Shown here: in pieces, positions 24,651 to 33,223 of the stretch | Layout of the letters: each line of letters starts with the position of its first letter | Position numbering within the stretch: position 1 is the first letter of the stretch | DNA from: Colwellia_A sp047621305 | Lineage (GTDB): Bacteria > Pseudomonadota > Gammaproteobacteria > Enterobacterales > Alteromonadaceae | Direction: 5' to 3' | DNA length: 64,000 nucleotides | Assembly: GCA_047621305.1 (NCBI GenBank) | Contig: JBLHNB010000002.1 | Coordinates: 1 to 64,000, forward strand | The notes under the pieces: generated by a model | The model's input: only the letters and a program-made list of their open reading frames with translations | What the model was told of the DNA's origin: nothing | Database searches by the model: none | Translations under genes and position numbers: made by a program

Positions 24651-25682
24651 TTATCGAAGAAGGAAACCGGTTGGAAATATGTCATGTTTATTCAACATGA
24701 ATTGATGACAACCGGTAATAAATGCTCGCCCAGTTACTCTTGGGATCACAGCTTGTTTATCGTGATAATTAAGCTGGGCCTGAATGTTAACGGTCATTTT
24801 GCCACCTACAATGCTTTCAATGATGATGTCTTGCTGCGGTGTAACTCCTTCTTTGTGAGCTAATAGTGCAATACGTGCACTGACACCAGTGCCAGTGGGT
24901 GAACGGTCTACTTCACCGTCTGCAAATATACAAACATGGCGTGAATGAGAGTCGGCACTATCCGTTTTTGATGAATAAAAAATAACGCCGTACAAAAAGC
25001 TTAAATCTTCTTCAACAGGGTGATTAATGCTGTAACTTGCCATTACCGCTTTTTTAATTAATTTACCAGCATCAATAAGCCCTTGTTGATTTTCATACGT
25101 GCATGCTAAATTTAGTTGATCCGCATCTACATAAGCATAATAGGCGCCACCATAGGCAATATCGTAATTTATGCTTCCTAAACCGTCGACTGTAATGACT
25201 TGGTCAAGTACTTCAATAAATGAGGGAACATTATCAAAACTTACGGACAAATTATTATTTTTGTCTAATTGAGCATAAGCATGAATGAGTCCTGCGGGAG
25301 CATCAATTTTAATCGCGGTAGTGGGAGATTGTAAAATAAGTGCCTTAGTTTCAATTGCTACTGACACTGCGGCGATAATACCATGACCACACATACTGCT
25401 GTAGCCTGCGTTGTGCATAAATAAAATACCAAAAGCACTACCAGTAGCACATGGCTTAGTAATTAATGCACCATACATATCAGCATGTCCACGGGGTTCA
25501 AACATTAATAGTTTTCGTAAATGGTCGAGTTCTTTTGTTAAGTAGGCTCGCTTTTCTAACATTGTATGTCCCATAATTTCTGGATAACCATTGGTTATTA
25601 TCCGCAGGGGTTCACCTTCCGTGTGAGCGTCTATACTATGAATTGATTGGTAACCATCTAAATTACTTATATTAAATATCAT
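24651..25682 (-). CDS. trans-3-hydroxy-L-proline dehydratase (proline racemase family)
   Basis: A 343-residue member of the proline racemase superfamily. The first catalytic cysteine is kept (SSMCGHG, Cys98) but the second position reads DRSPTGTG, a threonine (Thr263) instead of cysteine. The Cys/Thr pair marks trans-3-hydroxy-L-proline dehydratases, which eliminate water to give delta1-pyrroline-2-carboxylate, as opposed to Cys/Cys racemases and epimerases. ATG at 25682 with GGAG eight bases upstream; a GTG three codons earlier is less likely. First gene of the leftward hydroxyproline operon; the deaminase operon is divergent across 151 bp containing the candidate operator. Confidence 0.88.
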   Translation of the reverse strand: MIFNISNLDGYQSIHSIDAHTEGEPLRIITNGYPEIMGHTMLEKRAYLTKELDHLRKLLMFEPRGHADMYGALITKPCATGSAFGILFMHNAGYSSMCGHGIIAAVSVAIETKALILQSPTTAIKIDAPAGLIHAYAQLDKNNNLSVSFDNVPSFIEVLDQVITVDGLGSINYDIAYGGAYYAYVDADQLNLACTYENQQGLIDAGKLIKKAVMASYSINHPVEEDLSFLYGVIFYSSKTDSADSHSRHVCIFADGEVDRSPTGTGVSARIALLAHKEGVTPQQDIIIESIVGGKMTVNIQAQLNYHDKQAVIPRVTGRAFITGCHQFMLNKHDIFPTGFLLR

Positions 25683-25746
25683 TTTACACACTCCATAAAA
25701 GTTAATTATTTAACTTTTCAAACATAATTGTTGCGCCAATGAAATA

Positions 25747-25760
25747 ATTGTATACAATAT
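25747..25760. promoter_or_regulatory. Candidate GntR-type operator in the divergent hydroxyproline promoter
   Basis: A perfect 12-bp palindrome ATTGTATACAAT at 25747-25758 lies midway in the 151-bp gap between the divergent dehydratase and deaminase genes. Its TTGTATACAATAT part recurs with one change upstream of the reductase gene at 18055-18067. The form suits an FCD-type GntR repressor, and one is encoded at 29635. Confidence 0.65.
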
Positions 25761-25833
25761 ACCAAGCTATTTCTAGTGATACTTTCACAGTATTAATTAA
25801 TTTTTAATTACAGTATTTATAAGGTAAGAGATT

Positions 25834-26751
25834 ATGAACAATGTTAATTGGCAGGGTGTTTATCCCGCAGTAACCACCCAGTTTTTTGATGACATGTCGA
25901 TCAATTTTTCAGCGACTCAAGCTATGATTGATAGCTTAATTAAAGAAGGCGTTGACGGTATTATTGCATTAGGTACGGTGGGTGAAAATTGTTCTCATAC
26001 CCGTGAAGAAAAGAAAGCTATTCTTATTGCTGTAAAAGAAGTGGTCGCTGGTCGTGTTCCTGTTATTTCTGGTGTTGCTGAAACAACAACACAATTTGCT
26101 ATCGAATATTCACAGATGTGTGAAGACGTTGGCATTGATGGTTTGATGGTTTTACCGGGTATGGTTTATCGTTCAAGTGAACGTGAAGCTATTTATCATT
26201 ATCAACAAATTGCGCGTAATTGTGGTTTACCCATTATGATTTATAACAACCCTGTTACCTATGGTGTTGACGTTTCAATTGCAGGTATGCGTGAATTGGC
26301 AAAAGAGCCCACGATAGTTTCTGTTAAAGAAGCGACAGAAGATACACGTCGTATTTCTGAGTTGTATACTGCTTTTGATGATCGTTTTATTGTTTTTGGT
26401 GGGGTTGATGATATTGCCCTAGAAAGCTTAATGTTAGGTTGCACTGGGTGGATTTCTGGATTAACCAATGTATTTCCACAAGAGTCTGTTGCTATCTATA
26501 AATTGGCCAAACAAGGTCGTTATCAAGAAGCATTAGAAATTTGGCGTTGGTTTCTACCACTACTACGCTTAGATACTATTCCAACACTAGTGCAGTGCAT
26601 TAAGCTTTGTGAACAACTTGCTGGTCGTGGTAGTGAAGTAACACGTGCACCACGTTTACCTTTGGTTGGTGAAGAAAGAGCGCGCGTTGAAGCTTTATAT
26701 AATAAAGCGGTTGTAACACGTATTGATTTATCAAAATTTAACTTAGATTAG
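25834..26751 (+). CDS. DapA-family enzyme, probable delta1-pyrroline-4-hydroxy-2-carboxylate deaminase
   Basis: A 305-residue class I aldolase-fold protein of the DHDPS/NAL family: N-terminal GVYPAVTTQF, GTVGENCSHTREEK (the GTTGE-like substrate loop), YNNPVTYGVD with the catalytic Tyr, and the Schiff-base lysine in TIVSVKEATEDTRR. In hydroxyproline loci this enzyme converts delta1-pyrroline-4-hydroxy-2-carboxylate to alpha-ketoglutarate semialdehyde and ammonia. Neighbours (epimerase, semialdehyde dehydrogenase) support that over lysine-pathway DapA. It opens the rightward operon; a purine-rich AAGGTAAGAG site precedes the ATG. Confidence 0.88.
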   Translation: MNNVNWQGVYPAVTTQFFDDMSINFSATQAMIDSLIKEGVDGIIALGTVGENCSHTREEKKAILIAVKEVVAGRVPVISGVAETTTQFAIEYSQMCEDVGIDGLMVLPGMVYRSSEREAIYHYQQIARNCGLPIMIYNNPVTYGVDVSIAGMRELAKEPTIVSVKEATEDTRRISELYTAFDDRFIVFGGVDDIALESLMLGCTGWISGLTNVFPQESVAIYKLAKQGRYQEALEIWRWFLPLLRLDTIPTLVQCIKLCEQLAGRGSEVTRAPRLPLVGEERARVEALYNKAVVTRIDLSKFNLD

Positions 26752-26819
26752 TTTTAGATAACGTAGAACTGACGATATTGCATTACATTTTATTAATATT
26801 AAATTTATAAAAGGCAGAT

Positions 26820-27833
26820 ATGAATAAAGGCACATTCTTTTGTATCGATGCACATACTTGTGGTAACCCCGTTCGCTTGGTAACCAGTGGTCATCCCAAT
26901 TTAAAAGGGCAGACGATGAGTGCTAAGCGTCAAGATTTTTTGGAAAATTACGATTGGATAAGAACAGGGTTAATGTTTGAACCAAGAGGTCATGACATGA
27001 TGTCGGGTGCATTTATCTATCCACCATGTAGTGAAGATGCAGATGCGGGCATACTTTTTATCGAAACATCGGGCTGTTTGCCGATGTGTGGTCATGGCAC
27101 GATAGGTACAGTGACTGCGGGGATAGAAAGTGGGCTTATTAAACCGAAAAAATCAGGACAACTATTACTTGACGTACCAGCCGGGCAGATTAAAGTTGAA
27201 TACCTGCAATCAGCGGGTAAAGTCAATTCAGTGAAACTCTTTAACGTTCCTTCATACTTAGCTTATGAAAACATTGAATTAGATATACCGGAATTAGGTA
27301 AATTAACGGTTGATGTTTCTTATGGTGGTAACTATTACGTCATTGTTGACTCACAAGATAACTTTCCTGGTATTGAACACTGGAACGCAAGTGACATTCT
27401 TCGTTGGAGTCCAATTATTCGTGAGATAGCGGATAAAGCATTGATATGTATTCATCCTGAAGATGCAAGTGTTAATGGTATTTCACATGTTTTATGGACA
27501 GGACAACCACAGAGTGAAGGCTCTGATGGTGCTAATGCTGTGTTTTATGGTGAAAAAGCCATTGATCGATCGCCTTGTGGTACCGGAACCAGCGCTCGCA
27601 TGGCGCAGTTGTTTGCTAAAGGTAAGCTCGGATTGGGTGATAGCTACGTTCATGAAAGTTATATCGGCAGTAAATTTGTTGGAAAAATTGAAGATGTTAT
27701 TGAAATCGAAACGGAAAATGGTTTTATTTTAGCAATAAAACCTAGCATACAAGGCTGGGCAAAAGTTTTTGGTAAAAATTGTATCACTATTGATGATGAT
27801 GACCCTTATGCAAAGGGGTTTGTCGTTAAATAG
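26820..27833 (+). CDS. 4-hydroxyproline 2-epimerase (proline racemase family)
   Basis: A 337-residue proline-racemase superfamily enzyme with both catalytic cysteines: Cys90 in LPMCGHGTIG and Cys253 in DRSPCGTGTSAR. The Cys/Cys pair, the N-terminal FFCIDAHTCGNPVRLV and the short length fit 4-hydroxyproline 2-epimerases, which interconvert trans-4-hydroxy-L-proline and cis-4-hydroxy-D-proline. Second gene of the rightward operon, 68 bp after the deaminase gene. It is a distant paralogue of the dehydratase at 24651, from which the second catalytic residue separates it. Proline racemase is a less likely alternative given the neighbours. Confidence 0.9.
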   Translation: MNKGTFFCIDAHTCGNPVRLVTSGHPNLKGQTMSAKRQDFLENYDWIRTGLMFEPRGHDMMSGAFIYPPCSEDADAGILFIETSGCLPMCGHGTIGTVTAGIESGLIKPKKSGQLLLDVPAGQIKVEYLQSAGKVNSVKLFNVPSYLAYENIELDIPELGKLTVDVSYGGNYYVIVDSQDNFPGIEHWNASDILRWSPIIREIADKALICIHPEDASVNGISHVLWTGQPQSEGSDGANAVFYGEKAIDRSPCGTGTSARMAQLFAKGKLGLGDSYVHESYIGSKFVGKIEDVIEIETENGFILAIKPSIQGWAKVFGKNCITIDDDDPYAKGFVVK

Positions 27834-27957
27834 TGGTTCATCGATTTACTTACATATAGTGTATCGAGCAACTGTAAATGTTTAGATTTTGGCTTATAAA
27901 TAAATTATTTTTTGCTGGTGAACACTTAGAAAAATTCAAATGGAAAGAGATAATACT

Positions 27958-29499
27958 ATGATACTTAAAGGTAAAAACTTGATTGCTGGCGAATGGTCTG
28001 GTGATACAAGTAACGGGTTTACGTCAACGGATGCAATCACTAATGAGGCATTGCCAACGATATTCTCTGATGCAACAGTCACTGAAATTGAACAGGCGAT
28101 AACGGCAGCAAATACCGCATTTACATCATATAGCCAATTGAGTTGCGCTAAGCGCGCTCATTTTTTACGGACTATTGGTGAGCAAATTATTGCGTTAGGT
28201 GATGATCTTGTTGAAATCGCTTGTGCAGAAACGGGTTTACCTGCCATACGTATTCAGGGGGAACGTGGTCGAACCGTCGGGCAGCTTAGCTTGTTTGCAG
28301 ACTTATTAGAAAGTGGCGAATATCAAGGCGTTTTTGACGTGGCTGATGCAGATCGCCAGCCATTACCTAAACCTGATACCCGTCTAGGGTATTTGCCTTT
28401 AGGTGTTGTTGGTGTTTTTGCTGCCAGTAATTTCCCTTTGGCATTTTCAACTGCTGGCGGGGATACGGCTTCGGCATTAGCTGCTGGTTGTCCGGTCATT
28501 ATGAAAGCTCATGCAGCTCACCCAGGTACAGCTGAATTAGTTGGGCGAGCTATTGGTCATGCAATTGCGTTATGTGAGATAGACAAAGGCGTTTTTTCAT
28601 TAATTCAAGGAAAAAACTATGCTATATCAACTCAAATTGTCACTCATCCGCTCGTTAAAGCTGTTGGTTTTACTGGTTCGGAACGTGTTGGTATGATTTT
28701 ACAACAACAAATTAATCAACGTGAAGAACCCATCCCATTTTATGGTGAACTGGGCAGTGTTAACCCACAATTTATTCTAGAAAATAAGCTAAAAGAAGAA
28801 GCTACTCAGCTAGCGAGTGCTTTAGTTGCGTCATTAATGATGGCACAAGGTCAGTTTTGTACTAGTCCGGGCATTTGGGCGGTCATTGATGATCAAGTTT
28901 CATCAAGTGCGGTAGAGCGTTTTATTGAAACGGCAACTTCCGCTATTAAAAATACCGATGCGGGTGTAATGCTAACATCAGGTATTGCGACCTCATATCA
29001 AGCTGCAGTACATGAATGGCAAGCACTTGATGGCGTAGAACTCATTGCTCAAGGTCAACAATCATCAATAAAACACTTATGTTCAGCCGCTTTGTTTAGC
29101 ACTAGCTTTACCACCTTCGCTAAAAATAAAAGACTACATGAAGAGGTTTTTGGTGCGTCAGCTTTAATTGTTCGTTGTGTTGACCATAATGAAATGATGC
29201 AATTGGTCGCCTCACTTAAAGGTAATTTAACCGCGACTATTCATGGTCTTGATAGTGATTTGGCGCAGGCACAAATTGTTGCTAAAATGCTGGCTCATAA
29301 AGTGGGGCGATTAATTTATAATCAAATGCCAACGGGTGTTGAAGTATGCGCTTCAATGAATCACGGCGGGCCTTTTCCTGCATCAACAAATATTCGTTCA
29401 ACATCGGTAGGTAGTGAAGCAATTAAACGTTTTCAACGTCCTATCTGTTATCAAAATATGCCGCAAGCGTTATTGCCGGCATTATTGAAAAACACTTAG
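27958..29499 (+). CDS. Alpha-ketoglutarate semialdehyde dehydrogenase
   Basis: A 513-residue aldehyde dehydrogenase that would oxidise 2,5-dioxopentanoate to alpha-ketoglutarate, the last step of 4-hydroxyproline breakdown. It shows LPLGVVGVFAASNFPLAFS (cofactor site), VGFTGSERVG, the catalytic Glu segment FYGELGSVNPQF, the catalytic cysteine in MAQGQFCTSPG and a late EEVFGASALIV. The pattern fits the KGSADH subfamily often found with DapA-like deaminases. The ATG at 27958 has a GAGA ribosome-binding site; an ATG six codons upstream has none. Followed by a strong terminator, so it ends the rightward operon. Confidence 0.9.
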   Translation: MILKGKNLIAGEWSGDTSNGFTSTDAITNEALPTIFSDATVTEIEQAITAANTAFTSYSQLSCAKRAHFLRTIGEQIIALGDDLVEIACAETGLPAIRIQGERGRTVGQLSLFADLLESGEYQGVFDVADADRQPLPKPDTRLGYLPLGVVGVFAASNFPLAFSTAGGDTASALAAGCPVIMKAHAAHPGTAELVGRAIGHAIALCEIDKGVFSLIQGKNYAISTQIVTHPLVKAVGFTGSERVGMILQQQINQREEPIPFYGELGSVNPQFILENKLKEEATQLASALVASLMMAQGQFCTSPGIWAVIDDQVSSSAVERFIETATSAIKNTDAGVMLTSGIATSYQAAVHEWQALDGVELIAQGQQSSIKHLCSAALFSTSFTTFAKNKRLHEEVFGASALIVRCVDHNEMMQLVASLKGNLTATIHGLDSDLAQAQIVAKMLAHKVGRLIYNQMPTGVEVCASMNHGGPFPASTNIRSTSVGSEAIKRFQRPICYQNMPQALLPALLKNT

Positions 29500-29525
29500 C
29501 ATATTCCAGATAACTATTGAGTTTA

Positions 29526-29558
29526 AGAGGATTATTTTCTAAATAATTCTCTTTTTTT
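29526..29558 (+). terminator. Intrinsic terminator after the hydroxyproline operon
   Basis: A 12-bp stem with one G-U pair (29526-29537 with 29541-29552) and 3-nt loop is followed by a T7 run. It separates the semialdehyde dehydrogenase from the GntR gene, implying that the regulator has its own promoter. Confidence 0.85.
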
Positions 29559-29634
29559 ATAGCAAATTGGTATTACTGCTGTGATTTTGTCGTTGATTCC
29601 TTATAATAGGTACACTATTTCTAGGAATTCACAT

Positions 29635-30306
29635 ATGACCATAGTATATAAAACGCGAACTCAGTTAGTTGTTGAAACCCTTAGAGAAAAAATATTAAGT
29701 GGTGAAATTAAAGCGGGTCAACCCTTACGCCAAGCGGCATTAGCTGAAGAATTAAATGTCAGCCGTATTCCTGTTCGAGAAGCACTATTACAACTTGAAG
29801 CTGAAGGTTTAGTTTCTTTTGAACCCCATAAAGGTGCAAGTGCAACTGAACTTAATGCTAGTCAAGTTGATGAATTATTTGAATTAAGAGCGATGTTAGA
29901 GTGTGATTTGCTTGCGGCTTCCATTCCAAATTTAAGTGAAGAAAGCTTGGAGCATGCAACGCAGTTATTAAGCAAACTTGATAAAGCGCTAGGTAAAGAA
30001 AATGCAGCGAATACCTGGAGTGAGTTGAACTCTGATTATCATAACTGTTTATATTCAGGTGCACCACGTCCACAAACACAAGATTTGGTGAATACCTTAA
30101 ATAAGAATGCTGACCGTTATATTCGTATGCATTTACTGTGGGCTGGCGGTATTTCAAAAGCGGAATCGGAACATAATGAAATATTAAGACTGTGTAAAAT
30201 TCGCGATATTGATGGCGCGGTCGCTATTTTAAAACAGCATATACTTGGCTCACGTGACGAAATTAAAGAATTTCTAAATGAACGTGAAGCAGCTAATAAA
30301 GAATGA
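29635..30306 (+). CDS. GntR/FCD transcriptional regulator, probable hydroxyproline regulator
   Basis: A 223-residue regulator with an N-terminal winged helix (LRQAALAEELNVSRIPVREALLQLEAEGLV) and a C-terminal FCD ligand domain (ELFELRAMLECDLLAAS ... SDYHNCLYSGAPRP ... EHNEILRLC, whose Asp and His residues bind a metal in this family). Situated directly after the hydroxyproline genes, it is the best candidate to bind the ATTGTATACAAT palindrome between the divergent operons. The ATG at 29635 follows AGGA by six bases; an earlier GTG at 29581 only adds unrelated residues. Confidence 0.9.
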   Translation: MTIVYKTRTQLVVETLREKILSGEIKAGQPLRQAALAEELNVSRIPVREALLQLEAEGLVSFEPHKGASATELNASQVDELFELRAMLECDLLAASIPNLSEESLEHATQLLSKLDKALGKENAANTWSELNSDYHNCLYSGAPRPQTQDLVNTLNKNADRYIRMHLLWAGGISKAESEHNEILRLCKIRDIDGAVAILKQHILGSRDEIKEFLNEREAANKE

Positions 30307-30661
30307 TCAATAAATTCAAATAGATAACTGTTTAAAACCGTGCTGTTAAATTGTACGGTTATTGACTTTCCTCACAAAACGCTATAGTATCCTGCCGCCT
30401 AAAACCCCAAAATTCTTTTGTGCCTATTAAATACACTTAGTTTAAATACACTTAGTTTAAATACCCCCCAAGGTAGCTTTATTTTTTATCTTGATGGTAT
30501 TTTGTGCCTATTATTAAGTAATAATAAGTCATAGTGATTCGGTCATATCAGTTTCAATTTCAATCAATAGTATTTTTGGGATCATGAAATTATTGCAGTA
30601 TGAACATCATATTCATACTGCACAATAACGTAAAATCACTCTTTTAAAATGTGAGAAAACA
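30307..30661. other. Intergenic region with short tandem repeat upstream of the SulP gene
   Basis: These 355 bases carry no gene. A 15-bp unit AAATACACTTAGTTT is repeated 2.4 times in tandem at 30429-30464. An imperfect AACCGT/ACGGTT inverted repeat without T tract follows the GntR gene. Confidence 0.6.
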
Positions 30662-32191
30662 ATGTTTGAATTACATGCCAGTAAAGTTTCTAACCTTAAA
30701 AACGATGTCCTTTCGGGATTAACCGTTGCATTAGCGCTTGTTCCTGAAGCTGTCGCTTTTGCCTTTGTTGCTGGTGTTGAACCACTAGTAGGTTTATATG
30801 CTGCCTTTATGGTTGGCCTGATCACCTCTATTTTTGGTGGTCGTCCAGGAATGATCTCTGGTGCTACGGGGGCTATGGCTGTTGTTATGGTGAGCCTAGT
30901 TGCACTACATGGTGTTGAATATTTATTTGCTACTGTGGTGCTCACCGGCTTACTGCAAATACTGTTTGGTATTTTTAAACTGGGTAAGTTTATTCGTTTA
31001 GTGCCTCACCCAGTCATGCTCGGTTTTGTTAACGGTTTAGCCATTGTGATTTTCTTAGCCCAGCTTGGACAGTTTAAATTTACCAATGCCGCTGGTGAAC
31101 TAGAATGGATGCAGGGTACACCTTTATATACTATGGCTGGCTTGATTATATTGACGATGGCTATTATCCATTTCCTGCCGAAATTAACTACGGCTGTACC
31201 GTCAACTTTAGTGGCTATTGTTGCTGTTTCATTCCTTGTTTTTGGCATTAGCCTAGATACCAAACTTGTTGGCGATGTTGCTTCTATTGCCGGTGGTTTA
31301 CCCACTTTTAGCATTCCTAGCGTGCCATTTGATTTTACGACTCTAAAAGTCATTTTCCCTTTTGCCATCGTTTTAGCGGCAATTGGCTTAATTGAATCCT
31401 TATTAACATTAACATTGATTGATGAATTAACCGGCACCCGTGGTCGCGGTAATAAAGAATGTATCGCTCAAGGTGCTGCCAATACTGTCACTGGTTTTTT
31501 TGGAGGCATGGGTGGTTGTGCAATGATTGGACAATCAATGATTAACGTAAACTCTGGTGGTCGTGGTCGGGCGTCTGGTATTACAGCAGCATTAGCGCTA
31601 TTGGGTTTCATTTTATTTGCCTCAGGTTTAATTGAACAAATTCCGTTAGCTGCATTAGTTGGTGTAATGTTTATTGTTGTTATTGGTACTTTTGAATGGT
31701 CAAGTTTTAGAATATTAGGCAAAGTGCCTAAGGCCGATGCTTTTGTTATTATTTTAGTTTCGGGCGTTACTGTTGCAACCGATTTGGCGATAGCCGTTGT
31801 GGTAGGTGTTATCGTTTCTGCGCTTGTATTTGCTTGGGAACATGCAAAACATGTTATTGTACATCGTAGTACTAATGAAGAAGGTTCGACTGTGTATGAC
31901 GTTAACGGGCCGTTATTTTTTGGTTCCATATCAAATTTCTTAGAACAGTTTGATATGGATAACGATAGTGATGATGTCATCGTAGAATTTAAAAATACCC
32001 GCGTTGCTGATCACTCTGCAATAGAAGCTATTGATACACTAGCTGAACGTTATCTTTCACGTGGTAAAACGATGCACTTACGTCACTTAAGTCATGAGTG
32101 TACTGAATTATTAACTAAAGCAGGTAGCTTGGTTGAAATAAATGTGATTGAAGATCCCGATTATCACATTGCCACTGATAAATTGGATTAA
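30662..32191 (+). CDS. SulP family anion transporter with STAS domain
   Basis: A 509-residue inner-membrane transporter of the SulP (SLC26-like) family. The N-terminal part gives roughly 10-14 hydrophobic segments, with VALALVPEAVAFAFVAGV near the first helices and the conserved GQSMINVNSGGRGRASGI. The C-terminal ~100 residues (from about 400) are a cytoplasmic STAS domain, including VIVEFKNTRVADHSAIEAID where the usual phosphorylatable Ser/Asp region lies. Substrate may be sulfate, bicarbonate or another anion; no neighbour decides. A DUF1289 gene follows after 25 bp, possibly co-transcribed. Confidence 0.92.
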   Translation: MFELHASKVSNLKNDVLSGLTVALALVPEAVAFAFVAGVEPLVGLYAAFMVGLITSIFGGRPGMISGATGAMAVVMVSLVALHGVEYLFATVVLTGLLQILFGIFKLGKFIRLVPHPVMLGFVNGLAIVIFLAQLGQFKFTNAAGELEWMQGTPLYTMAGLIILTMAIIHFLPKLTTAVPSTLVAIVAVSFLVFGISLDTKLVGDVASIAGGLPTFSIPSVPFDFTTLKVIFPFAIVLAAIGLIESLLTLTLIDELTGTRGRGNKECIAQGAANTVTGFFGGMGGCAMIGQSMINVNSGGRGRASGITAALALLGFILFASGLIEQIPLAALVGVMFIVVIGTFEWSSFRILGKVPKADAFVIILVSGVTVATDLAIAVVVGVIVSALVFAWEHAKHVIVHRSTNEEGSTVYDVNGPLFFGSISNFLEQFDMDNDSDDVIVEFKNTRVADHSAIEAIDTLAERYLSRGKTMHLRHLSHECTELLTKAGSLVEINVIEDPDYHIATDKLD

Positions 32192-32216
32192 AGGTTAGGC
32201 AATTAAATAGAAGCGT

Positions 32217-32522
32217 ATGCAATTAGAATTTTTTGATGTTCCTAGTCCATGCATAGGTATTTGTCAGTCTGATGACAAAGGGCAGTGCTTGGGCTGCTTT
32301 CGTACCAGAGAAGAGCGCCAAAAATGGATAACGTTTACGTCAGATGATAAACAGAAAGTTATTAAACGCTGTGTACAACGTAAAAAACGTAAAAATGGTA
32401 AGTGCAAAGCAAAAATCATCAAGCAAGAGCTTGCCGTTGTACAGCCATCACTTTTAGATCCGTTGGATAAAAAATTACTGGATAATTCACAAGATATGGA
32501 TTTTGGTGATTTTGATTTATAA
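32217..32522 (+). CDS. DUF1289 family cysteine-motif protein
   Basis: A 101-residue protein with the DUF1289 pattern PSPCIGICQSDDKGQCLGC: four cysteines in a C-X3-C-X8-C-X2-C arrangement that may bind a metal or iron-sulfur centre. A RTREERQKW helix and a lysine/arginine-rich stretch (KRCVQRKKRKNGKCK) follow. The acidic C-terminal ~35 residues are not part of the family core. Function of the family is unknown. It follows the SulP gene by 25 bp and ends at a shared bidirectional terminator with yceI. Confidence 0.88.
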   Translation: MQLEFFDVPSPCIGICQSDDKGQCLGCFRTREERQKWITFTSDDKQKVIKRCVQRKKRKNGKCKAKIIKQELAVVQPSLLDPLDKKLLDNSQDMDFGDFDL

Positions 32523-32558
32523 TCTCTTTTTCTGTAAAAGATTTACACATTAAAAAAT

Positions 32559-32582
32559 AAACGCCAGCATTTGCTGGCGTTT
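32559..32582. terminator. Bidirectional terminator between convergent genes
   Basis: A 10-bp perfect G+C-rich stem (32559-32568 with 32573-32582) with loop ATTT, flanked by A-rich sequence on the left and T-rich on the right, lies between the convergent DUF1289 and yceI-like genes and can end both transcripts. Confidence 0.85.
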
Positions 32583-32606
32583 ATGTTTCTAATAAACCAA
32601 ATGACG

Positions 32607-33167
32607 TTATTTACGTATCCCTTCAATGTGTAAATCAAAACTAATGTCACCAAAGTTACTGTCTATGCCAAAATCTTTCATCGTGATCTGAGTCGTTGCT
32701 GAAAAGCCAATGCGATAGCCGCCCCAGGGATCTTTACCTTCGCCAATCTTGTTAGCATCAAGTACTAATGACTTGGTGACACCGTGTAGAGTTAAATCAC
32801 CAGTAATTGCTAAGGCGCCATTACCTTTATCTTCAATTTTTGTACTCACAAACTTTGCCGTAGCAAACTTATTTGTATCAAGAAAATCACCCGTACGAAT
32901 ATGTTTATCACGTTTTGCATGGTTAGTATCAACACTGGTTGTATCTATGTTAATCACAATTTTTGATGCGGCAATATTATTTTCATCATAAGAAAAAGAA
33001 CCATCAAAAGTGTTAAATCGCCCAGTTAACCAACTAAAACCGATATGTTGAATTTTAAAGTTTATTGATGCATGAGCACCGGCAGTATCAACTACGTAAT
33101 CAGCTGCATTCGCAGTTGCTAAAAAACTACTGGCAATAAATGCGGTGGCTAAAAGTGTCTTTTTCAT
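32607..33167 (-). CDS. YceI family periplasmic protein
   Basis: A 186-residue protein with a signal peptide (residues 1-21, TLLATAFIASSFLATANA then ADYVVD) and a lipocalin-like YceI domain. GAHASINFKIQHIGFSWLTGRF, the TTSVDTNHAKRDKHIRTGDFL-type segment, GDLTLHGVTKSL and WGGYRIGFSA are hallmarks. YceI proteins bind isoprenoid-like amphiphiles such as ubiquinone precursors. It lies 56 bp after the cytochrome b561 gene on the same strand, the common yceJ-yceI arrangement, so both are probably co-transcribed, perhaps under the Fur-like box upstream of that gene. Confidence 0.93.
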   Translation of the reverse strand: MKKTLLATAFIASSFLATANAADYVVDTAGAHASINFKIQHIGFSWLTGRFNTFDGSFSYDENNIAASKIVINIDTTSVDTNHAKRDKHIRTGDFLDTNKFATAKFVSTKIEDKGNGALAITGDLTLHGVTKSLVLDANKIGEGKDPWGGYRIGFSATTQITMKDFGIDSNFGDISFDLHIEGIRK

Positions 33168-33223
33168 GTGTTTTCCTTTTAAGTGTTTAGTGAGTTCGAT
33201 GTTGTTATTGGTATTGTAATTCG

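Noticed and set aside
25834..26751. 4-hydroxy-tetrahydrodipicolinate synthase (dapA)
   Set aside because: Same fold, but embedded in a hydroxyproline operon between the dehydratase and epimerase genes, so the deaminase role fits better.
31006..31980. Long antisense frames inside the SulP gene
   Set aside because: Low-complexity Thr/Pro/Ala-rich translations, as expected from the reverse of hydrophobic membrane codons.
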